DNA of 64,000 bases from Methylophaga nitratireducenticrescens (GTDB lineage: Bacteria > Pseudomonadota > Gammaproteobacteria > Nitrosococcales > Methylophagaceae). The stretch is taken from positions 1,178,001 to 1,242,000 of the forward strand of contig NC_017857.3 in assembly GCF_000260985.4 (NCBI RefSeq), given 5' to 3'. Below the pieces are notes generated by a model that worked only from the letters and a program-made list of their open reading frames with translations, searched no databases and was not told where the DNA came from. Position numbers and translations under genes: made by a program. Below, piece by piece: positions 28,504-36,298 of this stretch (the stretch's first letter is position 1; every line of letters begins with the position of its first letter).

Positions 28504-28532
28504 AAAAAGGGCTCGTATTAGAGCCCTTTTAG
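28504..28532. terminator. Bidirectional rho-independent terminator
   Basis: AAAAGGGCTC and GAGCCCTTTT form a stem with a 6-base loop between the convergent DUF4282 and yjdM genes, with A- and T-runs on either side. Confidence 0.85.
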
Positions 28533-28553
28533 TACCTCAGATGCTGTGAAGCG

Positions 28554-28895
28554 TCAGACTTTTTTCACAAATTGCGATTTAAGTTTCATTGCCCCAATAC
28601 CATCAATCTTGCAGTCAATATCGTGATCGCCCTCTACTAGACGGATATTTTTGACCTTGGTGCCGACTTTTACTACCAGTGAAGAACCTTTTACTTTCAG
28701 ATCCTTAATAACCGTTACAGTATCACCATCCTGCAAAACATTGCCATTGGCATCGAGAATACCATCTGAGCTTTCACTATTATCAGTCACCGTATCAGCC
28801 GACCATTCATAAGAGCATTCCGGACAAATCAGAATATGGTCATCTTGATAGACATATTCGGAATCACACTTTGGACAATTGGGTAAATCGCTCAT
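28554..28895 (-). CDS. yjdM: YjdM/PhnA zinc-ribbon protein
   Basis: 113 residues. The N-terminal zinc ribbon is [10 protein letters not shown] then CPECSYEW; the C-terminal PhnA domain contains [25 protein letters not shown] and ends in LKSQFVKKV. This is the conserved protein once linked to phosphonate use by name only; its role is not settled. The frame opens at a TTG at 28907, but the ATG at 28895 begins [10 protein letters not shown], as in the family, after a GAGG site. Confidence 0.9.
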   Translation of the reverse strand: MSDLPNCPKCDSEYVYQDDHILICPECSYEWSADTVTDNSESSDGILDANGNVLQDGDTVTVIKDLKVKGSSLVVKVGTKVKNIRLVEGDHDIDCKIDGIGAMKLKSQFVKKV

Positions 28896-29022
28896 TTCAA
28901 ACCTCAATCAAAAAGCCAGCTCTGTGTTGGCATAGCGCGATATAGTACGCCAGCAGACAGTATTTTGCCCAATGATCAAAACCAGCGAGATAAATCGTTG
29001 GTTAATTTTGTTTAAAAATGCG

Positions 29023-29346
29023 TTAGCAATCACATGAGTTTGTTTCGGTATCTGGTGGTTGATGTCCCTCGCAACACTCTTCTTTCAGATAGGCCATCAG
29101 ATTTTCCAGATGAGGAAAGTTTGGTTTGCAGCAAATGCTGCGGCCTTTTTTATCCTGAATAATCAGATCGGCATGGGCCATTTTGGTTAGATGATGCGAG
29201 AGTGTAGAGCCTGGTATGGCTAAATTACGCTGTATTTCTCCCACCGCTACACCTTCATGTCCGGCTTTAACCAGATATCTGAAAATAGCTAGACGACTAC
29301 TGTTACCTAACTCTGCCAAACTGATTGCCGCCTCGTCATGCGTCAT
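29023..29346 (-). CDS. ArsR-family transcriptional repressor
   Basis: 107-residue winged helix protein: ELGNSSRLAIFRYLVKAG, then the recognition region IPGSTLSHHLTKMAHADLI and the wing IIQDKKGRSICCKPN. Cysteine pairs at SICC, EECCEG and the tail NSCDC may bind a metal or metalloid; these are not the CVCDL motif of classical ArsR. It is divergent from the DUF318 permease and two ATTTC-N10-GAAAT operators lie in the 89-base space between, so it very likely represses both. Confidence 0.88.
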   Translation of the reverse strand: MTHDEAAISLAELGNSSRLAIFRYLVKAGHEGVAVGEIQRNLAIPGSTLSHHLTKMAHADLIIQDKKGRSICCKPNFPHLENLMAYLKEECCEGHQPPDTETNSCDC

Positions 29347-29359
29347 GGCTTTTCCTTTT

Positions 29360-29379
29360 ATTTCGATATTTATAGAAAT
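29360..29379. promoter_or_regulatory. ArsR-type operator 1
   Basis: ATTTCGATATTTATAGAAAT, an inverted repeat ATTTC-N10-GAAAT, 14 bases upstream of the repressor start. Its twin at 29416 matches it at 17 of 20 positions, which argues for one protein binding both. Confidence 0.7.
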
Positions 29380-29383
29380 TTAG

Positions 29384-29412
29384 TTGACAGGCTTAAAACA
29401 AGCAAGTTATTT
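29384..29412 (+). promoter_or_regulatory. Sigma70-type promoter of the DUF318 permease
   Basis: TTGACA at 29384-29389 and TTATTT at 29407-29412, 17 bases apart. The -35 is consensus, the -10 weak. The promoter is sandwiched by the two ArsR-type operators, with the second covering the likely transcription start. Confidence 0.55.
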
Positions 29413-29415
29413 TAT

Positions 29416-29435
29416 ATTTCTATTTTTCTAGAAAT
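29416..29435. promoter_or_regulatory. ArsR-type operator 2
   Basis: ATTTCTATTTTTCTAGAAAT, same ATTTC-N10-GAAAT pattern as operator 1. It ends directly against the ATG at 29436, which is one reason to prefer the next ATG at 29448 as the permease start. Confidence 0.7.
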
Positions 29436-29447
29436 ATGGATTTAATT

Positions 29448-30434
29448 ATGAGTCAGAATCTTAACGATACACTAGCAATGTTTGCTTTTTTAGCCGTTGA
29501 ACTTTCAATACTGTTTCTTGTTGTTAGTTTTCTGGTCGGTTTGGTGCAATGGAAAATTCCCGCTGAAAAAATTCAGAATTTACTTGGCGAAAGTCAGCGA
29601 CGTGGATATTTAATAGCAGCAGGATTAGGGGCGATAACCCCTTTTTGCAGTTGTTCAACTATTCCGATTTTGAAAGGGCTTATAAAAGCGAGAGCAGGTT
29701 TTGGGCCTATGATGGTATTCCTGTTTGCTTCACCAATATTAAACCCCATTATTGTCGTACTTTTATTCGCCACATTTGGACTAAACCTGACATTGATATA
29801 TGTCATATCGGCTTTCGTCGTTTCCCTAGTCGGGGGCTGGTTATTAAATCAAATGGGTTTTGAACGATACATTCGAGATGAACATTATTCCACGGCTAAA
29901 ACTGTTCAATCTTGTTGTAATACATCAGAAGAATCTAGTACAAGTCATGCTGAAAAGGATAATCCTGCTTGCTGTGCCATTGAAAGCCAACCAGCGGATT
30001 GCTGTGATGCCCAACCAGTTGCCAAAACACCGTTCCAACGGATTAGTAAACAAGCCTGGTCAGATTTTATTGATGTTTTACCATATTTATTGGTCGGTAT
30101 TGCGATCGGCAGTGTAATTTATGGTTTTGTGCCGACCGATTTCCTGCAGCAGTATGCTGGTGGTGATAATCCTTTTGCCATTCCTTTGGCGGCAGTTATT
30201 GGAGTGCCTTTGTATATTCGTGCAGAAGCTGTTATTCCTCTAGCTTATTCCTTATTGGCAAAAGGAGTTGGTGCAGGTACCGTCATGGCATTGATAATTG
30301 GTAGTGCCGGTGCCAGCTTGACGGAATTAATTTTGTTACGCTCATTGTTTAAAACGCGTTTATTAATCGCCTTTGTTGTGGTGGTAATGACAATGGCGAT
30401 TGCTGCAGGATATTTGACTTATCTGCTGTTCTGA
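29448..30434 (+). CDS. DUF318/ArsP-type permease
   Basis: 328 residues and about eight membrane segments. The family signature GAITPFCSCSTIPILKGLIKA, with two cysteines in a membrane helix, lies near residue 65, and FLFASPILNPIIVVLLFATFG follows. The second half repeats the fold with GVPLYIRAEAVIPLAYSLL. Between them is a cysteine-rich cytoplasmic loop (SCCNTSEESS, NPACCAIES, ADCCDAQ). Related permeases export organoarsenicals or unknown thiol compounds. Divergent ArsR-type gene and operators suggest induction by a metalloid or thiol-reactive compound. The ATG at 29436 is a possible earlier start. Confidence 0.87.
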   Translation: MSQNLNDTLAMFAFLAVELSILFLVVSFLVGLVQWKIPAEKIQNLLGESQRRGYLIAAGLGAITPFCSCSTIPILKGLIKARAGFGPMMVFLFASPILNPIIVVLLFATFGLNLTLIYVISAFVVSLVGGWLLNQMGFERYIRDEHYSTAKTVQSCCNTSEESSTSHAEKDNPACCAIESQPADCCDAQPVAKTPFQRISKQAWSDFIDVLPYLLVGIAIGSVIYGFVPTDFLQQYAGGDNPFAIPLAAVIGVPLYIRAEAVIPLAYSLLAKGVGAGTVMALIIGSAGASLTELILLRSLFKTRLLIAFVVVVMTMAIAAGYLTYLLF

Positions 30435-30892
30435 TAAGCGGCTTCTAATTGTGGGATATTCAGCTTGTTCATGGAGAGTAATGCCGTCATTACTGCCGGA
30501 GCACGCTGTTTATCCTGCAACATTTTATCCAGCATATTGGGCACAATCTGCCAGCACACACCAAACTGATCCTGAACCCAGCCGCATTGCAATGTCCTGC
30601 CGCCATTGACCAGTAACTTATCCCAAAGCAGGTCGATTTCGGTTTGATTCTCGCAGCGGACTAACAATGACATCGCATGATTAAATGCCACATCCGTGCC
30701 ACCATTGAGAGCGATCAGTTGCTGGCCATAAATTTCAAATGTGATAGACAGCACTGAACCCTCTGGTCCAGGGCCTGCATTGTTGTAATAGAGCCGATCA
30801 ATTTCGTGGCCACCGAATACCGACAGATAAAAATTCACCGCAGGTTCGGCGTTGCTGTTAAACCACAGACAGGTTTGCAGTTTTTGCGTCAT
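30419..30892 (-). CDS. PhnB-like VOC protein
   Basis: 157 residues of the PhnB/3-demethylubiquinone methyltransferase-like VOC type: MTQKLQTCLWFNSNAEPAVNFYLSVFGGHEI, FEIYGQQLIALNGG, and GWVQDQFGVCWQIVPN near the end. It is last in the DGPF operon: its start overlaps the YciI gene by 4 bases. Its end overlaps the convergent permease gene by 16 bases. Function unknown, but such proteins recur next to ECF42-type sigma factors. Confidence 0.85.
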   Translation of the reverse strand: MTQKLQTCLWFNSNAEPAVNFYLSVFGGHEIDRLYYNNAGPGPEGSVLSITFEIYGQQLIALNGGTDVAFNHAMSLLVRCENQTEIDLLWDKLLVNGGRTLQCGWVQDQFGVCWQIVPNMLDKMLQDKQRAPAVMTALLSMNKLNIPQLEAAYQNSR

Positions 30893-31281
30893 GGTGATGA
30901 GTTTCTTTTACCACCGCTGCTATTCTGTTCAGTCTGCAATTCACGCACGGGGCGAATTTCAATACTGCCGTATCTGGCGGGGGGAATATTGCCGGCCAAT
31001 TGAATGGCTTCGTTAATATCCCGTGCTTCCAGCAGATAAAAACCGGCCAGTTGTTCTTTGGTTTCAGCAAAAGGACCATCGGTCATCGTCACTTTGCCGT
31101 TGCGGACGCGAACAGTAGTAGCCGTCTCGACCGATTGCAACGCTGAACCATCCAGCATATGGCCACTGCTTTGCAGTTTTTCACCACAGGCCATGCATTC
31201 CTGATTCAGGCTGTCCCATTCCTGCTGGGACATTTGATTCATGATTTGTTCCTGGTAATACACCAAAGCCAGATATTTCAT
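30889..31281 (-). CDS. YciI-like DGPF-domain protein
   Basis: 130 residues: MKYLALVYYQEQIMNQM, then the conserved TMTDGPFAETKEQLAGFYLLEARDINEAI with the DGPF motif and the C-terminal YGSIEIRPV. DGPF proteins of the YCII superfamily have no proven activity; they are the most frequent neighbours of ECF42 sigma factors. It lies between the YciI-VOC fusion (48 bases upstream) and the VOC gene. Confidence 0.85.
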   Translation of the reverse strand: MKYLALVYYQEQIMNQMSQQEWDSLNQECMACGEKLQSSGHMLDGSALQSVETATTVRVRNGKVTMTDGPFAETKEQLAGFYLLEARDINEAIQLAGNIPPARYGSIEIRPVRELQTEQNSSGGKRNSSP

Positions 31282-31328
31282 TTAAGTCTCCCGATGGTTT
31301 TTTGATTGTTACTTAGTCTGAAAGATAA

Positions 31329-32159
31329 TCAGAGCGTACATTGACCACAATTAATCATCCATGGCGTACCAAACCGATCCACCAGCATGCCAAACCGCTT
31401 GGCCCAAAATGTGGGTTCGAACGGCATCTGTACACAGCCACCTTCGGCTAGTTGATTAAAAGTGGTTTCAGCCTGTTGCTCATCTTCAAAAGCAATCTGT
31501 ACATGAAAACCTTGTGGTTTTTCAAACATGCCGGGTGGGCAATCTGATCCCATTAACATCCAATTGCCGACCTGAAGAGAGACATGCATGATCTTGTCAG
31601 CGAACTCGGCAGGCATTTCATTTGCCATCGGGGATTCGCTTCCGTTTAATATCATTACGATATCGCCACCAAACACCTGTGCATAGAACTCAAAAGCCTG
31701 GCGGCAGTTGCCATCAAATAATAGATAAGAGCTGGTGGAAAGCGGTTGTTTGTGAAGTTTATGCTCAAGTTCGATATGTTTTTGCAAACCCTGCCCATCA
31801 ACAAAATCACTCATTTCATAAAGTTGTCTGAGTTCCAGTTCAACGTTGCCATCGGCATCTTCAGCTGGCCAGCGTTTGGCCCAATCCAGTGCTTCCTGTT
31901 TGGAGTTGACCTCAATAACCGTGTAACCGGCGAGTAATTCTTTGGTTTCAGTAAACGGACCATCAGTGATTATCGGCTTACCCTGCTGAAATTTAATGCG
32001 GGCCCCATCACGGGTTGGTTTCAAGCCTTCACCGGTTCTTAATATTCCGGCCTGATCCATTTGCATGTTGTAGTTGCCCATGGCCGATAATAATTGTTCA
32101 CTGGGCATTACACCTTTTTCAGTATCGGAATCGGCTTTACGTAAAATCATGAATTTCAT
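31329..32159 (-). CDS. YciI(DGPF)-VOC fusion protein
   Basis: 276 residues. The first 120 are a DGPF/YCII domain (MKFMILRKADSDTEKG, ITDGPFTETKELLAGYTVIEVNSKQEAL); the rest is a PhnB-like VOC domain (SSYLLFDGNCRQAFEFYAQVFGG, GFHVQIAFEDEQQAETTFNQL, WAKRFGMLVDRFGTPWMINC). So the same two domains that occur as separate genes just downstream are joined here. The frame extends to 32252, but the ATG at 32159 begins the domain and follows a GGAG site. It is 10 bases downstream of the SnoaL-like gene. Confidence 0.87.
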   Translation of the reverse strand: MKFMILRKADSDTEKGVMPSEQLLSAMGNYNMQMDQAGILRTGEGLKPTRDGARIKFQQGKPIITDGPFTETKELLAGYTVIEVNSKQEALDWAKRWPAEDADGNVELELRQLYEMSDFVDGQGLQKHIELEHKLHKQPLSTSSYLLFDGNCRQAFEFYAQVFGGDIVMILNGSESPMANEMPAEFADKIMHVSLQVGNWMLMGSDCPPGMFEKPQGFHVQIAFEDEQQAETTFNQLAEGGCVQMPFEPTFWAKRFGMLVDRFGTPWMINCGQCTL

Positions 32160-32169
32160 TGTGTGCTCC

Positions 32170-32613
32170 TTACCAGGCAGATTCAGTTTCAGGGGTAAGC
32201 TGAAACAACGCTGAGCCTGTTGCCATATCAAACGGCAAAGAAAAGTGCTCATGAATAATCAACCATTTTCCGTGAATTTTTTCATACACCTGAGTGCCTC
32301 GAACCCAGCCGACCTGTTCTTCACCGGTTTTTTCATCAATTCCGCCACATTGATTAAGGAAAAAACATACCGCCAGATTTCCATCAACCTTGATATCAAG
32401 CTGGCCGATTTCAAACTGAGTCATTTTGCACATCTGCAGGCAACGTTGCCAATGTGCCTCATATTGTTTGCGACCTTTAAACTGCAACTCGGAAATCGCA
32501 TCAAATGACCGAATATCTTCAGCATAAAACGGCATGATTTGTTCGATGTTCTGGCTTATTACAGCCTGTTTCCAGTTTTCCACTTGTTGTTCAACTTCAG
32601 TTTTCATGTTCAT
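32170..32613 (-). CDS. SnoaL/NTF2-like protein, first gene of the DGPF operon
   Basis: 147 residues with the cone-shaped NTF2-like fold: EQQVENWKQAVISQNIEQIMPFYAEDIRSFDA, GRKQYEAHWQRCL and VGWVRGTQVYEKIHGKWLIIHEHFSLP. Such domains bind small molecules or act in detoxification. The frame stays open to 32673, but a start there would lie at or before the predicted promoter. The ATG at 32613 has a GGAG nine bases ahead. Confidence 0.82.
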   Translation of the reverse strand: MNMKTEVEQQVENWKQAVISQNIEQIMPFYAEDIRSFDAISELQFKGRKQYEAHWQRCLQMCKMTQFEIGQLDIKVDGNLAVCFFLNQCGGIDEKTGEEQVGWVRGTQVYEKIHGKWLIIHEHFSLPFDMATGSALFQLTPETESAW

Positions 32614-32660
32614 AAATATTTCTCCATATTGAAGGCTAAAAAGATTGGCCTTATCAACTA

Positions 32661-32687
32661 GTCGAATAAGCAACCGTGAAATCGACA
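32661..32687 (-). promoter_or_regulatory. Predicted ECF42-type sigma promoter of the DGPF operon
   Basis: On the minus strand, TGTCGA (32687-32682) is followed after exactly 17 bases by CGAC (32664-32661). This matches the TGTCGA/CGA pattern I recall for ECF42 target promoters. It lies about 45 bases before the first gene of the DGPF operon, and the same window encodes an ECF42-like sigma factor. The rest of the 32614-32935 gap is AT-rich with nothing else recognised. Confidence 0.6.
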
Positions 32688-32935
32688 GTCAGAAAAAATA
32701 CAGATTTCTTTTTTTTAGCCGATAACTATCAAGCTCGCCAATCAATTAGAAGAACGTTAATTCAGGTTATGGAGGTATCTTTTAAACTCCATAAGATGTT
32801 TGTGCTAATAAGTGTGGCCAGAAGGAATTTGTGAACCACTACCTTATCGAAAACAGCCCTCGTGCTAGCATTTAATAAAATCTATCAGGGATGGTAAATC
32901 GATAAATACTACGAAAATCTAAAGAAGGGTTTCCT

Positions 32936-33433
32936 GTGCGGTTTACTAAGTTGAACATCACTTCACAAAAAGCAATGACGTTAATCGAACTCATGCTAGT
33001 TATCGCTGTACTTGGTGTCATAGTGACTATCGCGGTACCCAGTTATCGCAGCTATATTGATAAAACTCATAACGCTTTGGCTATCTCTCAACTTGTGACA
33101 ATCAAATCGGTGATTGAACGTTACTACCTTGAAAATCACCGTTATCCACCTGATTCTGAGGCTGAATGGAAAGCTTTTACTTCCAATCTTCCCAATAATG
33201 GTAAAGATCCCTGGGATAACCCTTATGTTTATACAAATATTGCAAATGCTGGTCCGGGAATTATGGGGCGAGTAAGAGCAGATAAAAAATTGAATCCCAT
33301 CAACACTCAATACGATCTTTACAGTAAAGGGAAAGATGGTGTAACCAAAAGACAAGTATCAAACAAATATAGTCTGGATGACATTATTCTGGCTCGAGAT
33401 GGACGTTTTATAGGCCTCGCGGCTGATTTTTAG
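32936..33433 (+). CDS. GspG-like pseudopilin
   Basis: 165 residues starting at a GTG after GAAGGG. A class III signal is present: short basic leader, then QKAMTLIELMLVIAVLGVIVTIAVPSYRSY, cleavable before Met/Thr with the conserved Glu5 of the mature protein. The soluble part resembles GspG, the major type II pseudopilin: DPWDNPYVY and YDLYSKGKDGV, the latter matching the calcium-binding end of GspG. No other type II secretion gene is near; instead a GGDEF-EAL gene begins 15 bases downstream, so the two are probably cotranscribed. Confidence 0.82.
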   Translation: MRFTKLNITSQKAMTLIELMLVIAVLGVIVTIAVPSYRSYIDKTHNALAISQLVTIKSVIERYYLENHRYPPDSEAEWKAFTSNLPNNGKDPWDNPYVYTNIANAGPGIMGRVRADKKLNPINTQYDLYSKGKDGVTKRQVSNKYSLDDIILARDGRFIGLAADF

Positions 33434-33448
33434 GTTGATAATTCCTTA

Positions 33449-36298
33449 ATGATAGAAAAATCGCCCCACAACCGAAATAAAGTCGCTCGAAGGATATTGC
33501 TCTCCTTTGTTGTTGCATCCTTAATACCAGTATTGGTTTTGGGGGTATTGTCTTTTCATCAAGTCAGTCAGCAGCTATACCAACAATCCTATGATGTGCT
33601 ACAGAAAAGCAGTAAAGATTATGGTTTGCGATTTATCGACCGGCTCGTATTGGCTGAAAGCGCTTTACGATTATTGGCAAACCGGATTGAACGTTCAAGC
33701 AGAGGATTACGGGATCAGAATTTATTCCGGGATCAGAAGTTACAAAAACAGTTTAGCGATTTAGCAATAATTACCAATAATGGTCAAAGAGCCTCTTTGT
33801 TAGGTGATACCCGTATGGTGCCATATCTCACAGAACAGGAGATTGAATCCGTTCGTTCCGGATTAACACTTATTAAACCGATTGAGAGCAATGAGATTGG
33901 CGTTAAACAGATTTGGATCGCCTTAAATTTTAATGAAAACAGCCCTGATGCTGGCATTTTAATGGCTGAGTTACACCCCGAAGCTTTGTGGGAAGTCGAT
34001 AATCTAGGTGTCAATCAGCTTATGGTAATGACAGATGTCGGCGAATCCTGGTTCAGCTCATTACCAAGCACGTCATTACCCAACCAATTATTGACCAATC
34101 TACTCGACAACTACAGCGGCAGTTTTAATCACAATCTTGGAAACAATGCTTATCTGGGCGGCTTCTGGCAAGCACCTATAGCCAATATGTTTGCCTCCCC
34201 CGATCTTATTATTGTGCATGCCCAACCGAGATCAATGGCGCTAAGTGCTATCGACTATTTCACCAAGGTTTATCCGCCACTGATTTTGTTGACTGTATTA
34301 ATTGTGGCGTTCCTCAGTACCAAATTAATTGCCAAATATCTCTCACCACTGACCGCACTTAGAATTGCTACCGAACGTATTGCAGAAGGGCAGTTTGATT
34401 ATCAGGTCGACATACACAGCAAAGATGAATTTGAAATTCTAGGTGATTCATTTAATGAAATGACCCGACGCTTGCGCAGTCAGTTTGAAATTCAATCCAC
34501 CATGGCTGAAATAGATCGACAGATCCTTTCTGTGCTGAATGCGGATGAAATCGTTGAAACCGCTTTAACTCGATTGCCCGGCATATTTTTTAGTGACCTG
34601 ATTTCGATTGCCAAATTTGATGCTGAAAAACAACTTATTGTGGAGGTCCATACTCGTCGTGATGGTCAACATTTTGATTTATTGGACCAATCATTCCCTA
34701 TAAACGATGAAGAACTGACTGATTTGCAAAAAAATCAGGGGAGTGTGGTGGAAATCAACAATCAGCCGCGTTTACCGGCTTATCTGGAAGTATTAAAACT
34801 GACTGGTAACTGGCATTTTTTGGTCATTCCGGTGGTGGTGAATGGCTCTATTTCTGCCACTATCAGTTTTGCTTATCAACAGACTAAGATCATTAGTAAT
34901 GACCTCAAAGCTATTGCCAGAAGCTTTGGTGATCGTATTGCAGTAGCTTTATCAAACGCAGCTTGGGAGGAGAAGCTTTTTCATCAGGCGCATTTTGATG
35001 GATTAACCGGCTTAGCTAACCGGTTAGTGTTAAATGAGAGATTGCATCAGGAAATTGCTCGGGCAAATCGTGATTCAAAACAGTTGGCGGTTTTTTTTCT
35101 GGATCTGGACCGCTTTAAAAACGTCAACGATTCTTTGGGTCATGCTGCTGGTGATGAGCTTTTGATCCAGATAGCAGAACATTTATCCAACAGTATTCGA
35201 ACCACCGACCTGGTGGTCCGAATGAGTGGCGATGAGTTTGTCGTGTTGATTACTGACATTGATAATCCGGCACTTATCAGCATGATTGCCGAAAAAGTAT
35301 TAAAAGCAGTAGATACAACCTCAATAGTGGCAGGACAGTCGGTTAAATCCACCGCCAGTATGGGTATTGCCATGTATCCAACAGATGCCGAAACGCCTGA
35401 AGATCTGCTGAAATTTGCGGATTCGGCCATGTATTATGCGAAAAATGACGGTCGCGCTAATTTCCGTTTCTATTCAGCAGAAATGACCGCAAAGGCGCTG
35501 GAAAATATCAAGCTTGAACATGATTTACGAGAAGCTATTAGTAAAGATGAAATTATTATTTATTACCAGCCAAAATTTGATAGTGAAAAACAGGTCATCG
35601 GTGCGGAAGCGCTAATTCGCTGGAATCATTCCGAGTTGGGCATGATTTCACCTGCCAAATTTATTCCGATAGCTGAACAATCAATGCTGATTGTGGAAAT
35701 TGGGCGCTGGGTGCTTGAACAAACATGTGAGTTTATAAAATCATTCACTAACCTGGGTATTGAACCGGTGCCAATTTCAGTGAATATTTCAGGCGTGGAA
35801 TTTGATCGTCCAGACATTGTGAACAAAACGGCTGAGATCCTTAAACGTACACGAGTTAATCCGGATTTTATTGAACTGGAATTAACCGAGAATGTTGCGA
35901 TAGGTAATCGTGAGGCCTGCATTGAGAGAATGCATCAGTTGAAAGCATTGGGCCTAAGGCTGGCGATGGATGATTTTGGTACCGGTTTCTCATCATTATC
36001 CTATCTGCAGGATTTGCCATTGGATGTACTGAAAATTGATCAGCATTTTATTCGTGAGCTGGAAACCGGTATCAATAGTCAGGCAATTGTAAGAGCCATA
36101 CTTGCTTTAGCGGATGGTTTGCATATGCAGGTGATCGCTGAAGGGGTGGAGACAGAGTCACAACTGAAATTTCTGCAGGATCATCAATGTAAATTGTTCC
36201 AGGGCTTTTTGTTCAGCAGGCCAATTCCGGCAAACGAATTCGTCAAACTGCTGCTTGGTAAAGAGCAAAAAAATCATCTCGGCTTAGGCAACGTTTAA
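33449..36298 (+). CDS. Membrane-bound GGDEF-EAL c-di-GMP protein with HAMP and GAF-like regions
   Basis: 949 residues: membrane segment about 17-37, periplasmic sensor of about 230 residues, second membrane segment (YPPLILLTVLIVAFLSTKL), HAMP around 300-350, a GAF-like region about 370-510, GGDEF about 515-670 and EAL about 690-940. The cyclase motif is SGDEF near residue 592, with an inhibitory RTTD site five residues before it. EAL catalytic motifs look complete: EALIRW, NISGVEF, ELTENVAI, DDFGTGFSSLSYL, KIDQHF and EGVET. Both activities are therefore possible. Its stop overlaps the convergent sigma factor gene by 4 bases. Confidence 0.93.
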   Translation: MIEKSPHNRNKVARRILLSFVVASLIPVLVLGVLSFHQVSQQLYQQSYDVLQKSSKDYGLRFIDRLVLAESALRLLANRIERSSRGLRDQNLFRDQKLQKQFSDLAIITNNGQRASLLGDTRMVPYLTEQEIESVRSGLTLIKPIESNEIGVKQIWIALNFNENSPDAGILMAELHPEALWEVDNLGVNQLMVMTDVGESWFSSLPSTSLPNQLLTNLLDNYSGSFNHNLGNNAYLGGFWQAPIANMFASPDLIIVHAQPRSMALSAIDYFTKVYPPLILLTVLIVAFLSTKLIAKYLSPLTALRIATERIAEGQFDYQVDIHSKDEFEILGDSFNEMTRRLRSQFEIQSTMAEIDRQILSVLNADEIVETALTRLPGIFFSDLISIAKFDAEKQLIVEVHTRRDGQHFDLLDQSFPINDEELTDLQKNQGSVVEINNQPRLPAYLEVLKLTGNWHFLVIPVVVNGSISATISFAYQQTKIISNDLKAIARSFGDRIAVALSNAAWEEKLFHQAHFDGLTGLANRLVLNERLHQEIARANRDSKQLAVFFLDLDRFKNVNDSLGHAAGDELLIQIAEHLSNSIRTTDLVVRMSGDEFVVLITDIDNPALISMIAEKVLKAVDTTSIVAGQSVKSTASMGIAMYPTDAETPEDLLKFADSAMYYAKNDGRANFRFYSAEMTAKALENIKLEHDLREAISKDEIIIYYQPKFDSEKQVIGAEALIRWNHSELGMISPAKFIPIAEQSMLIVEIGRWVLEQTCEFIKSFTNLGIEPVPISVNISGVEFDRPDIVNKTAEILKRTRVNPDFIELELTENVAIGNREACIERMHQLKALGLRLAMDDFGTGFSSLSYLQDLPLDVLKIDQHFIRELETGINSQAIVRAILALADGLHMQVIAEGVETESQLKFLQDHQCKLFQGFLFSRPIPANEFVKLLLGKEQKNHLGLGNV

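Noticed and set aside
32846-32880. Similarity of the gap near 32852 (GAAAACAGCCCTCGTGCTAGC) to a stretch inside the GGDEF-EAL gene near 33938
   Set aside because: Only about 25 of 29 bases agree over one short stretch, with no similarity beyond. Too little to claim a duplication without a statistical test.
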